Source: CAYLLN01 sp036496265 (GTDB lineage Bacteria > Planctomycetota > Planctomycetia > Pirellulales > Pirellulaceae). From it: 7,529 bases of DNA. Positions 1-6,138 of this stretch are shown here, in pieces. Location of the stretch: assembly GCA_036496265.1 (NCBI GenBank), contig DASXLL010000267.1:1-7529 (forward strand). Reading direction: 5' to 3'. The notes beneath the pieces are model-generated. The model saw only the letters and a program-made list of their open reading frames with translations. It had not been told where the DNA came from and ran no database searches. Position numbers and translations under genes: made by a program. The stretch's first letter is position 1; the number at the start of each line of letters is the position of its first letter.

Positions 1-56
1 CTCCAGCCCAAGGTTTTACACCTTAAGCTAGCGCCCAATTTTTGGGGTCCACCTCA
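1..56 (-). mobile_element. Probable terminus of an IS3-like insertion sequence (partial)
   Basis: Read on the minus strand from base 56, the sequence begins TGAGGTGGACCCC and continues with A/T-rich sequence and small dyads (CCCAA/TTGGG at 34-46, AAGGT/ACCTT at 10-24). A TG-initiated terminus followed by a C-run and A-run resembles the ends of IS3-family elements. Its first three bases supply the TGA that ends the serine recombinase, as expected if an element inserted into that gene. The transposase and the other end would lie outside the window, so neither the family nor the target duplication can be checked here. The exact boundary at base 56 is inferred. Confidence 0.4.
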
Positions 57-1094
57 GATGACATGCTTACTCATGCGATACGTCTTGATGCCGCGGTAAG
101 TAAGCCGCCGCAAAAGCTTAACGATCTGGGACGGTGCCCAATTCGTACGGCCATCAACACGCAGGCGATTGAAGTACCTCGCAATGTATATGGCGCTTTT
201 CTTCTTTACGGTGTAAAGAACGAAAGCACGCTCCACGTAGCGACACGTTTGCTCGTCGATCGCGAGCATCTTCAGCTCCGCTGAGTCGCGTCCGAGGACT
301 TTATTTCCGTCCTTATCCCGCATCGGAACCAGCTTGTAGCCTGTAGGTGGTCTCCCGATGTTCGCGCCGAGGTCGAACGCATCATTCATGCCACGGTTGA
401 CCTTGGAACGAAGCTGCTCAATGAACCAGTCCTGCATCATCGCGTAAACGTGCAGCATCATCCTTGAAAACGGATTCGAAAGGTCAAAGCCATCGCTTAC
501 ACCGATGAGCAGTTTCTCATTGTCTTGAAGCTTTCTTCCAAGCGATAATGCTTCAACCGCGTCACGGCTTGCGCGGCCGATTTCGTCGATGTACAGTGTC
601 GACGCATTGATTGAAACGTCGATGATCACTTGCTTGATCAATTGATAACCCCAACGTTCATCGTGAGTGCCCGTAACCGCAGCGTCCGCCGCAACGAGTT
701 CCCAGGGAATGAACCGGTTATGCTGTCGTGCTTTCTCCAATTGCAACTGAAGCTGCTGCGCGTTCGAGCGCGGATTGGAGTTTGCATCCGAGTATCGGAG
801 ATAGGATGCTGCCAGTTCGACCTTGAGCCCTGAAGGTAATGCAAGTCGGACAGGGTCCAGTCCAAGGAACCGTCGCTTAAATGCATTAGCGAGAGATTTG
901 GCGTTTTCGGGCGTGTTCGCCGGAATTACTCCTGCCGCTACCAACTCTGGCCAAAGGCGGTTCTGGCACTCCAGCCAAACGGTCGCAAGTGCTAAAAGGG
1001 AGTCGTCATCCGGCAGACCACGCTCTTCCTTCGAGCGACGACGCCGGCGACCGTTGCCGCCGGCAGCAGGGGTTGGCAGAACACTGTCGGCCAA
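54..1094 (-). CDS. Serine recombinase (resolvase/invertase superfamily, large type), C-terminally truncated
   Basis: This is a serine site-specific recombinase, which cuts and rejoins DNA through a covalent 5'-phosphoserine link. The resolvase catalytic domain covers about residues 92-232. It has Tyr98-x-Arg100-x-Ser102 (Ser102 the predicted nucleophile), Gln113/Gln114, and Arg174-Ala-Ser-Arg177-Asp, matching the catalytic arginine pair of resolvases. A recombinase domain (PF07508 type) begins at GRPPTGY (247-253) and runs to about 338. Large serine recombinases normally continue for another 100-300 residues with a zinc ribbon and coiled coil. This one stops about 10 residues after the domain, where an IS-like terminus begins. 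The catalytic domain also follows an unusual extension of at least 90 residues with an arginine run (16-20). The start used is TTG at 1094 without a good ribosome site. The frame is open a further 87 codons, to 1355, but contains no ATG, GTG or TTG. It is probably a non-functional remnant. Confidence 0.8.
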   Translation of the reverse strand: MADSVLPTPAAGGNGRRRRRSKEERGLPDDDSLLALATVWLECQNRLWPELVAAGVIPANTPENAKSLANAFKRRFLGLDPVRLALPSGLKVELAASYLRYSDANSNPRSNAQQLQLQLEKARQHNRFIPWELVAADAAVTGTHDERWGYQLIKQVIIDVSINASTLYIDEIGRASRDAVEALSLGRKLQDNEKLLIGVSDGFDLSNPFSRMMLHVYAMMQDWFIEQLRSKVNRGMNDAFDLGANIGRPPTGYKLVPMRDKDGNKVLGRDSAELKMLAIDEQTCRYVERAFVLYTVKKKSAIYIARYFNRLRVDGRTNWAPSQIVKLLRRLTYRGIKTYRMSKHVI

Positions 1095-1355
1095 GCCAGC
1101 CAGGTTCCCGGGCGCAAGCTTCAGGTCACCATCTGTGGTGTCTAGCTTACTACCATCATCGTGAATGACGGCGTTGGCCGGTTGCTCATCAGCCTGACTT
1201 TGTTGAAACTTTGCTAAAGACTTTGCCTGTTTGCCGGATTGTTCCGCAAACAGTCGTGAACGTCGTTTAACCTTAACTGCCGGTAATACCTGAGCTTTAC
1301 GATCTTTCCCTAATCGGCCCTTAATGTCCGAAAGGGTTTGCTCGATTGCTCCCGG
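1095..1355 (-). pseudogene. Open frame continuous with the recombinase N-terminus, lacking a start codon
   Basis: These 87 codons are in frame with the recombinase and contain no stop; the first in-frame stop upstream is the apbE TAG at 1356-1358. The translation is rich in Lys, Arg and Gln (for example GRLGKDRKAQ, KVKRRSRLFAEQ, LAKFQQSQADEQ) and then becomes acidic and Gly-rich before the TTG at 1094. It reads like genuine protein, not noise. No ATG, GTG or TTG occurs; only the rare initiators ATT (1325, 1166), ATC (1346) and CTG (1253, 1124, 1103) are available. The likely explanation is that the recombinase gene lost its 5' end where mobile DNA joined the chromosome next to apbE. The alternative is initiation at a non-canonical codon. 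GC content in 1201-1320 is about 43-48%, well below apbE. Confidence 0.5.
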
Positions 1356-2429
1356 CTATTCTGTTTGAGATGTAAGCGGCGCATCAAACCGCCGAAACCC
1401 AGCCGACTCCACGGTCCGCTGCTCGCCGCTTTCACTTTCATAAACCATCAACAACTCCACACCTGGAAACCGCTCGGAAACTGACAGCGCCTTCTCCGGT
1501 CCCAGCACCGACGCAGCCGTCGCCAATCCGTCGGCAACCACTCCCCGCGGCGCAATCACCGTCACGCTGCTGCGGCCACTAACACACTCGCCAGTCCGCG
1601 GATCGATAATGTGTGAATAGCGTCGGCCGTTGACGACCAGATGCTGCCGCGCATCGCCGGATGTCGAGATCGCGCACTTCGCAATCTCGACAAACCGCTG
1701 CGGCGGCTCATCGGGGTTGAGCGGCGCAATCCCCACTCGCCACCCGCGCTCGCCCGGCGGCGCATCGCCCGCCGCGATGTCGCCACTGGCCCGCACGAGC
1801 ACCCGCGAAACGCCCGCCGCAGTAGCCGCTTTCACGCCTTCATCCGCTGCAAAACCCTTCGCAATGCCTCCCAGATCCAGCCGCATATTCGGATGCATTA
1901 GCCGAGCCGTGTGTGCAGCCGGATCGAGCTGTAAGAACTCGTAGCCCACGCCGGCATTAGCCGCCGCCAGCGCATCCGCCTCCGGCAGCTCCTTCCACCG
2001 CCGCGCCCGCCGCCAAAGCTTGGAAAGCGGCCCAATCGTGACATCAAACGCGCCATCCGTCTCCCCGCTAATTGCCTGCGACTCGGCCAGCACCGTCCAC
2101 AAATCATCGCTGACTTTCACCGCCGGAAACGGCCCGCTTTTATCCTTCGTAACAACCGACGTCTCGCTCAACTTGCTCAGCTCGCTATCGGCCTCATAGT
2201 CGCTTAGGGTTTTATCGAGTTCTGCAACCCGCGCCATCGCCTTCCCAATCGCCGCCTCACCCGCCGCCGCGTCCTTCGCATACAGAACAACCTCAAACTC
2301 CACCCCCATGTGCAATTCCGACCGCGAAAACCGCTGCAACTCCTCCGCGCCGATCGCCGCCGTGGCAAATCCAAGCACGCTAGCGGCCCCGATCAACAAT
2401 CGATATGCACCCAGCATCGCATTTCCCAT
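1356..2429 (-). CDS. apbE: FAD:protein FMN transferase (ApbE family), exported
   Basis: ApbE transfers FMN from FAD to a threonine of target flavoproteins such as RnfG or NqrB/C, outside the cytoplasmic membrane, with Mg2+. In numbering from the ATG at 2429 (357 residues, normal for the family), the diagnostic motifs occur in order: the LSDYEADSELSKL segment (about 75-87), DGAFDVTIGPL (125-135), DLGGIAKGFA (185-194), ISTSGD (254-259), SHIIDPRTG (272-280), and the metal-site Asp300 and Thr304 in ADGLATA. A signal peptide occupies about residues 1-28, with an Ala-rich hydrophobic core and likely cleavage after IGA. The frame extends to a TTG at 2504, but that would bury the signal peptide. GAGG at 2438-2435 lies 5 nt before the ATG at 2429 (an adjacent ATG is at 2432). 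The gene is divergent from the CX4CH protein gene. No obvious flavinylation target (S/T-GA-x-T type) is visible in the window. Confidence 0.93.
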   Translation of the reverse strand: MGNAMLGAYRLLIGAASVLGFATAAIGAEELQRFSRSELHMGVEFEVVLYAKDAAAGEAAIGKAMARVAELDKTLSDYEADSELSKLSETSVVTKDKSGPFPAVKVSDDLWTVLAESQAISGETDGAFDVTIGPLSKLWRRARRWKELPEADALAAANAGVGYEFLQLDPAAHTARLMHPNMRLDLGGIAKGFAADEGVKAATAAGVSRVLVRASGDIAAGDAPPGERGWRVGIAPLNPDEPPQRFVEIAKCAISTSGDARQHLVVNGRRYSHIIDPRTGECVSGRSSVTVIAPRGVVADGLATAASVLGPEKALSVSERFPGVELLMVYESESGEQRTVESAGFRRFDAPLTSQTE

Positions 2430-2434
2430 CATTA

Positions 2435-2438
2435 CCTC
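2435..2438 (-). promoter_or_regulatory. Ribosome binding site of apbE
   Basis: On the minus strand, GAGG is followed by TAATG and then the ATG at 2429, a 5-nt spacer. The tandem ATG at 2432 would have only 2 nt. The site therefore favours the start at 2429 over 2432 and over the distant TTG at 2504. Confidence 0.55.
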
Positions 2439-2515
2439 ATCTGTGTCGCGGTGTTTTTGTTCCTCAATCCATCCTAACCGACGCGCAATCGGTGCTAGCC
2501 CCAACGCGTCCGATC

Positions 2516-2544
2516 TTGACTGCCTCTCGCGCGTTTCCTACTGT
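2516..2544 (+). promoter_or_regulatory. Possible sigma-70-type promoter of the CX4CH protein gene
   Basis: TTGACT (2516-2521) is separated by 17 bp from TACTGT (2539-2544). The -35 match is good and the -10 match weak. Transcription would start near 2551, only a few bases before the ATG at 2555. This fits the absence of a Shine-Dalgarno site and would give a nearly leaderless mRNA. A dyad, TCGCGC (2527-2532) and GCGCGA (2545-2550), overlaps the -10 region. The call rests on sequence only. Confidence 0.3.
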
Positions 2545-2554
2545 GCGCGACACA

Positions 2555-3652
2555 ATGGCTGGCAGATCGTACGCGCTGACTCTGTTTGCGTTAGCCGCAA
2601 TGGCTTCGTCCACGGCTGCGCAGTCATCGATCGCCCCCGAAGCCGGCGTCCTCGTGCTGAAAAATGGCCAGGTGCTCGAAGGCGCGATCACGCGGGCCGG
2701 CGACTATTACGTCGTCAGTCAGGGCGAAGGCAGCGAGCTCAAGCTGAATGCCAACGATGTCGAGTTGTGCTGCGCGTCGCTGCTCGAGGCCTACGAATTC
2801 AAAGCCAGCCGCGTTTCGAGCTTTTCAGCCAAATCGCGGCTCGATCTGGCCAAATGGTGCTTACGCCAAGGACTGATCGAGCAGTGTACCGCGCAGCTCG
2901 CTGCCGCCCAGAACATCGATCCAACCAATCCACAAGTGGCCGAATTGCAAACGCGAATCAAGCTCATGCAAGAAACGCCGCAGCCGATACCGGCCAGCGC
3001 GACGCCAGGAATCGCGGCTGCCGAGATGGAAAACACCCTGCGCGGCCTGCCGCGCGGCAGCGCCGAGAAATTCGCCGCGGTCATTCAGCCGATTCTGCTC
3101 AATCGCTGCGGCGCCAATCAGTGCCATGGCCCGAACGCCAAATCCGACTTTCGGCTCCTCCGTCCACCACCGGGACAGATCGTCAGCCGGAGGTTTACGC
3201 AGCGGAATTTGTACGCTTCGCTCAAATATCTCGACCGCGCCAATCCTGAAAACAGCCCGCTCGTCCTCATGCCGCAGCAGCGCCACGGCAGCTCGCTCGC
3301 GGCCGTTTTCGACAAGCACTCGTCCAATCAACTCGTCGAGCTAATGTCTTGGGCAAAATTGACTGCCGGGGCGCCGCTCGTCGTACAGCCGCCTCCCAAC
3401 CATATTACTAATCCCGCGACGATCGCCCCGGTAAACGCAACGCTCTCGCAGCCGACAGCCAAATCGACCAGCGCAACGCAACCCGCTCAAGAACCATCAG
3501 ACCAACGCGCCATGGCGCCGGTCAGCACGCGCGTCATGCGACCGCCACTGGACGACCAGCCGGCACACAAAGCTAAGACGACATCGTCGCAGCCCGAATT
3601 TCGCGATCGCTACGATCCCGAAATCTTCAACCGGCGATATTTTAGCAAGTAA
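2555..3652 (+). CDS. Secreted planctomycete-type protein with a CX4CH (haem-type) motif
   Basis: The function is not known. From the ATG at 2555 the 365-residue product has a signal peptide (1-22, likely cleavage after STAA or nearby). Next is a small beta-rich segment, about 31-72, starting VLVLKNGQVLEGAITRAGDYYVV. A helical region follows, about 78-138, with a TPR-like stretch (LAKWCLRQGLIEQCTAQL, then the helix after DPTNPQVAEL). A third domain around 170-265 carries Cys185-x4-Cys190-His191 followed by GP and an FRLLRP segment. From about 275 it is Pro/Ser/Thr/Gln-rich and probably disordered. From memory, this layout recurs in many planctomycete proteins. CX4CH occurs as a haem attachment site in some multihaem cytochromes, so c-type haem binding is possible; metal binding or a degenerate site is equally possible. 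The frame extends 50 codons upstream to 2405, but that would overlap apbE and bury the signal peptide. Confidence 0.82.
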   Translation: MAGRSYALTLFALAAMASSTAAQSSIAPEAGVLVLKNGQVLEGAITRAGDYYVVSQGEGSELKLNANDVELCCASLLEAYEFKASRVSSFSAKSRLDLAKWCLRQGLIEQCTAQLAAAQNIDPTNPQVAELQTRIKLMQETPQPIPASATPGIAAAEMENTLRGLPRGSAEKFAAVIQPILLNRCGANQCHGPNAKSDFRLLRPPPGQIVSRRFTQRNLYASLKYLDRANPENSPLVLMPQQRHGSSLAAVFDKHSSNQLVELMSWAKLTAGAPLVVQPPPNHITNPATIAPVNATLSQPTAKSTSATQPAQEPSDQRAMAPVSTRVMRPPLDDQPAHKAKTTSSQPEFRDRYDPEIFNRRYFSK

Positions 3653-3661
3653 GCATGCTGG

Positions 3662-5872
3662 TTACGGGCGCACTGGCTGCCTTGCTGGGTTGCCATTATT
3701 CGGCCCGCTGTCGATCGGCGGCAACCGCGTCACGAAATCGGCCGGCGTCACCGCATTGCTGCCCGCCGGCGTCATCCACCACGGCACAACTACCTCTTGC
3801 GACATTTGCCCCGGCAAACTGGTCACATTCGCCTGCCGAACGCCAGCTTGTGCCGCTGGCGCAGCGTTCGGCTGGTTCTGGACGATAGCTTTCGGCGCGC
3901 TGCTGGCCCGCGGCTTGCTCGCAGCCATATCCGTTGTGCCCACCGGCGGCGGCAACTCCGGCAGCGATGCGCCCATGGCCGGAAGGACCTCTTCAGTGCC
4001 CGTAATCGCTGCGCAATCAATCAAAGTGCCCGTAGCCCGCCGCAAGTTGACCCAAGCAATGCGATGTGCGACCTGCGCCGTTGCAAAACCCGCCTCCGCC
4101 GCTGCCCGCCGATCCTGCGACTCCAGCAAGTCATTCAGCACGATCCCCGCGGTCTGCTGATCGCCTGCCAAGAGCCGCCACCGTTGCACGAGGTAATCAA
4201 TCTGCTTCTGCTCCGATTGCATCGCTTGATGGGCGCTCACCATTTCACGATAGGTCGTCGCCACTTCGCGCACTGCGACTTCCACATCCGCCCGCACGTT
4301 CGCCGTTACGACCTGCAATTTAGCCGTTGCCCGGCTTAGCTCAAGCTGCCGCTGATGGTGCTGCGCGTGCGATGCCCGGTTGTTATACGGCATTTCATAC
4401 GTTAGCCCGCCCCAATAAGTCGGCCGACCTTGAGTAAACTGATTGCCGTAGGCCGATCCGAAATCAGCGTTCCCTTGCAAGCCGCTGATATAGCTGCCCA
4501 TCACCGCGTTCAACTGCGGTAGCAAATCGCGCTTGGCGACATTCAGCCGCTCGCACGAAGCCGTGATCTCCTTCGAGGCCTGCTGAACTTCCGGCCGGAA
4601 GTTCAATGCCGTGCTCAAAGCCACGGCGAGGTCCGCCTCGCCCGACGACGACCCCGCGGCCGTCTGTGGAATCAACTCCATAGCCTGCGGCATGTCCAAA
4701 AACGGATCATTGGCCAGTGCCTTGAACTTTGCCACCGCATTTTTGACGTTGGTATCGTGCCTGATCATGGACGTTTCTCGATTGGCAATTGCCGCGCGAG
4801 AGCGCGCGAGCTGACTTTCGGCCACATCGATTCCAATCCGCGCCCCCAGCTCGTTGACGACATCCAACGCTTCGTCCCGCAATCGCCGCCGCTGCACATA
4901 CAGCGTCCGCTGCAAATAGATTTCCCAGTAGGCCTTTTGAAAATCGAGCAGATACGACTGCATCTCCCGCGAAAAATCGTCATGCGCCATGCTCGCGTCG
5001 AGGTTTGCCAGCACGACCACTGCATTGTTATAGGCTTGACCCGCGCCCTTCAGCAGCGGCTGCGTCACAGTCAGATTCAATCGCGCCGTCGCCTGATTTT
5101 TCGGCAGGAAGAACTGCGAATTGTTGTCTTGAAATCCAAGACGCTGGCTCAATTCGACCTGCGCACCGCTGAGTGTTCGCCGTCGGAGGCCGCTGGTGCC
5201 ATACCATGTCTCGTCAATGAACCGCGGCGGTCCGCCCGTCGTCAATTTGTTGCCGACCGGATCGCTGGTGCCGGTGTAGCGCGAGTCGGTAAATAGCGTC
5301 GGATCGAAATTGGCTTGCGCCCGCGGAATTGCCCATTCCGTGATCTCCGCCGTATCGCGCAATACTCGCACCTGTGCGGAGTTCACGACCGCCTGCAGGA
5401 CCGCCGCATCCAGTTCCATCGGCAGCGCGAACCGCGGATCGCCGAGCGGCCGCTGGACGAGCTCGTGCCACCATGTCGGAAAATCACTATCCGGCCGCAG
5501 CAGTTCCGGCGAGATTGGCAGCGGCTCGGGCAGCGGCAACGCCTCGCGAAGCACGGGTGCAAACGGAGGTAATGGCGGCAATGGCGGCTGGATTGCGCCG
5601 CGAATCGCCGGCGCCGACTGAGCGACCGGAGGCAGCGACACATCGCTGATTGACGCTGGCAATGGCGGCAAAACTGGCGGCTGCGTTTCTCGCACCACCG
5701 GCGCAAACTGTTGCACCGGCGAAATCGGGACCTCCTGGACGACTTGCCCCTGAACGGTTTCCCCGCCGTAGCACCAAACAAGGAGAGCGGCAGCCAAGCG
5801 CAGCAGGCCCCGACCGCGCGTGCCAACGCGCAGCTTCCGCCACCAATCGGACGGTAGGCATGCAAGCGACAT
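3662..5872 (-). CDS. TolC-family outer membrane efflux protein with extended termini
   Basis: This is an outer-membrane channel of the TolC/OEP family, normally the exit duct of tripartite efflux or type I secretion systems. Two OEP repeats are visible. The first, about residues 150-395, has a beta-strand segment with TVTQPLLKG (268-276) and long coiled-coil helices containing VVNELGARIGIDVAESQLARSRA. The second, about 410-620, has RPEVQQASKEI, LPQLNAVMGSY and VLNDLLESQDRRAAAEAGFATAQ, ending WVNLRRATGTL (607-617). The 736 residues far exceed the usual 430-500. An N-terminal signal-like region (hydrophobic 23-33) is followed by a proline-rich repeat segment (56-119) and a W-rich motif TWWHELVQRPL (133-143). 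A Pro/Ala-rich tail follows residue 620 and includes VVPWWMTP. The start at 5872 has no Shine-Dalgarno site. No membrane-fusion protein or inner-membrane pump gene is adjacent in the window, so the substrate is unknown. Confidence 0.92.
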   Translation of the reverse strand: MSLACLPSDWWRKLRVGTRGRGLLRLAAALLVWCYGGETVQGQVVQEVPISPVQQFAPVVRETQPPVLPPLPASISDVSLPPVAQSAPAIRGAIQPPLPPLPPFAPVLREALPLPEPLPISPELLRPDSDFPTWWHELVQRPLGDPRFALPMELDAAVLQAVVNSAQVRVLRDTAEITEWAIPRAQANFDPTLFTDSRYTGTSDPVGNKLTTGGPPRFIDETWYGTSGLRRRTLSGAQVELSQRLGFQDNNSQFFLPKNQATARLNLTVTQPLLKGAGQAYNNAVVVLANLDASMAHDDFSREMQSYLLDFQKAYWEIYLQRTLYVQRRRLRDEALDVVNELGARIGIDVAESQLARSRAAIANRETSMIRHDTNVKNAVAKFKALANDPFLDMPQAMELIPQTAAGSSSGEADLAVALSTALNFRPEVQQASKEITASCERLNVAKRDLLPQLNAVMGSYISGLQGNADFGSAYGNQFTQGRPTYWGGLTYEMPYNNRASHAQHHQRQLELSRATAKLQVVTANVRADVEVAVREVATTYREMVSAHQAMQSEQKQIDYLVQRWRLLAGDQQTAGIVLNDLLESQDRRAAAEAGFATAQVAHRIAWVNLRRATGTLIDCAAITGTEEVLPAMGASLPELPPPVGTTDMAASKPRASSAPKAIVQNQPNAAPAAQAGVRQANVTSLPGQMSQEVVVPWWMTPAGSNAVTPADFVTRLPPIDSGPNNGNPARQPVRP
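5513..5707 (-). repeat. Proline-rich imperfect repeats in the N-terminus of the TolC-family protein
   Basis: Three related units are encoded: FAPVVRETQPPVLPPLP (residues 56-72), SAPAIRGAIQPPLPPLP (86-102) and FAPVLREALPLPEPLP (104-119). At DNA level, copies of a GGNAATGGCGGC motif recur on the plus strand in this stretch. The units lie between the signal region and the OEP domains and probably form an extended periplasmic linker. This role is inferred. Confidence 0.7.
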
Positions 5873-5888
5873 GTAAAAGGGCTTCGCG

Positions 5889-5916
5889 AATTTACAAGGC
5901 TGGCCCCAGACGCCAA
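5889..5916 (-). promoter_or_regulatory. Possible promoter of the TolC-family gene
   Basis: On the minus strand TTGGCG (5916-5911) and TAAATT (5894-5889) are separated by 16 bp, each matching four of six consensus bases. The transcript would begin about 10 nt before the ATG at 5872, consistent with the lack of a Shine-Dalgarno site. This is weak evidence from sequence alone. Confidence 0.3.
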
Positions 5917-5943
5917 GGCAAGGCGCACCGGGAGCATTTGCCT

Positions 5944-5970
5944 CCGCGGCCCAGCGGGATTGGGCCGCGG
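5944..5970 (-). repeat. Perfect 10-bp GC-rich inverted repeat upstream of the TolC-family gene
   Basis: CCGCGGCCCA (5944-5953) and TGGGCCGCGG (5961-5970) are perfect complements around a 7-nt loop. The stem has nine G/C pairs out of ten. It lies 72-98 bp before the TolC-family ATG and about 170 bp beyond the stop of the upstream minus-strand gene. There is no T-run on either side, so it is not a classical Rho-independent terminator. It could be a Rho-type pause site, an operator or a stable leader element. The rest of the 266-bp gap (5873-6138) shows no convincing gene or RNA. Confidence 0.6.
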
Positions 5971-6138
5971 CGAAGCGCAGAATTTGGGCCTTTCGATCTT
6001 CAACTCAAGAACGCGGGATGCGCCGCTATCGACGCATTCATTACTATCGGCCCAGCCCGCAACACACCTTTAACCGCTGCTAGCGACACCAGCGTACCTG
6101 ACCATCCCGACGGTATTCAGCCACATGCTGGTCTGGCA

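Noticed and set aside
1332..1358. Possible terminator after apbE (CCCTT/AAGGG dyad)
   Set aside because: The stem is only 5 bp with a 9-nt loop and no T-run, and lies within the open recombinase frame.
2433..2504. Longer apbE start at the TTG at 2504
   Set aside because: It would add 25 charged residues before a clear signal peptide, whereas the ATG at 2429 has GAGG at a suitable distance.
2308..3249. Long plus-strand open frame (313 codons) overlapping apbE and the CX4CH gene
   Set aside because: It is out of frame with the CX4CH gene, runs antisense into apbE, and its translation is Arg/Ser/Pro-rich with no recognisable motif; a shadow of GC-rich coding DNA.
4757..5296. Plus-strand open frame of 179 codons inside the TolC-family gene
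   Set aside because: Fully antisense to well-supported OEP domains, with no motif of its own.
5383..6003. Minus-strand frame of 206 codons overlapping the TolC N-terminus
   Set aside because: The translation is dominated by Arg, Cys and Ser, typical of an off-frame reading of the proline-rich region; the TolC frame explains the same bases.
5873..6138. Possible tRNA or small RNA gene in the gap
   Set aside because: No cloverleaf arms or T-loop consensus could be found; only the 10-bp hairpin stands out.
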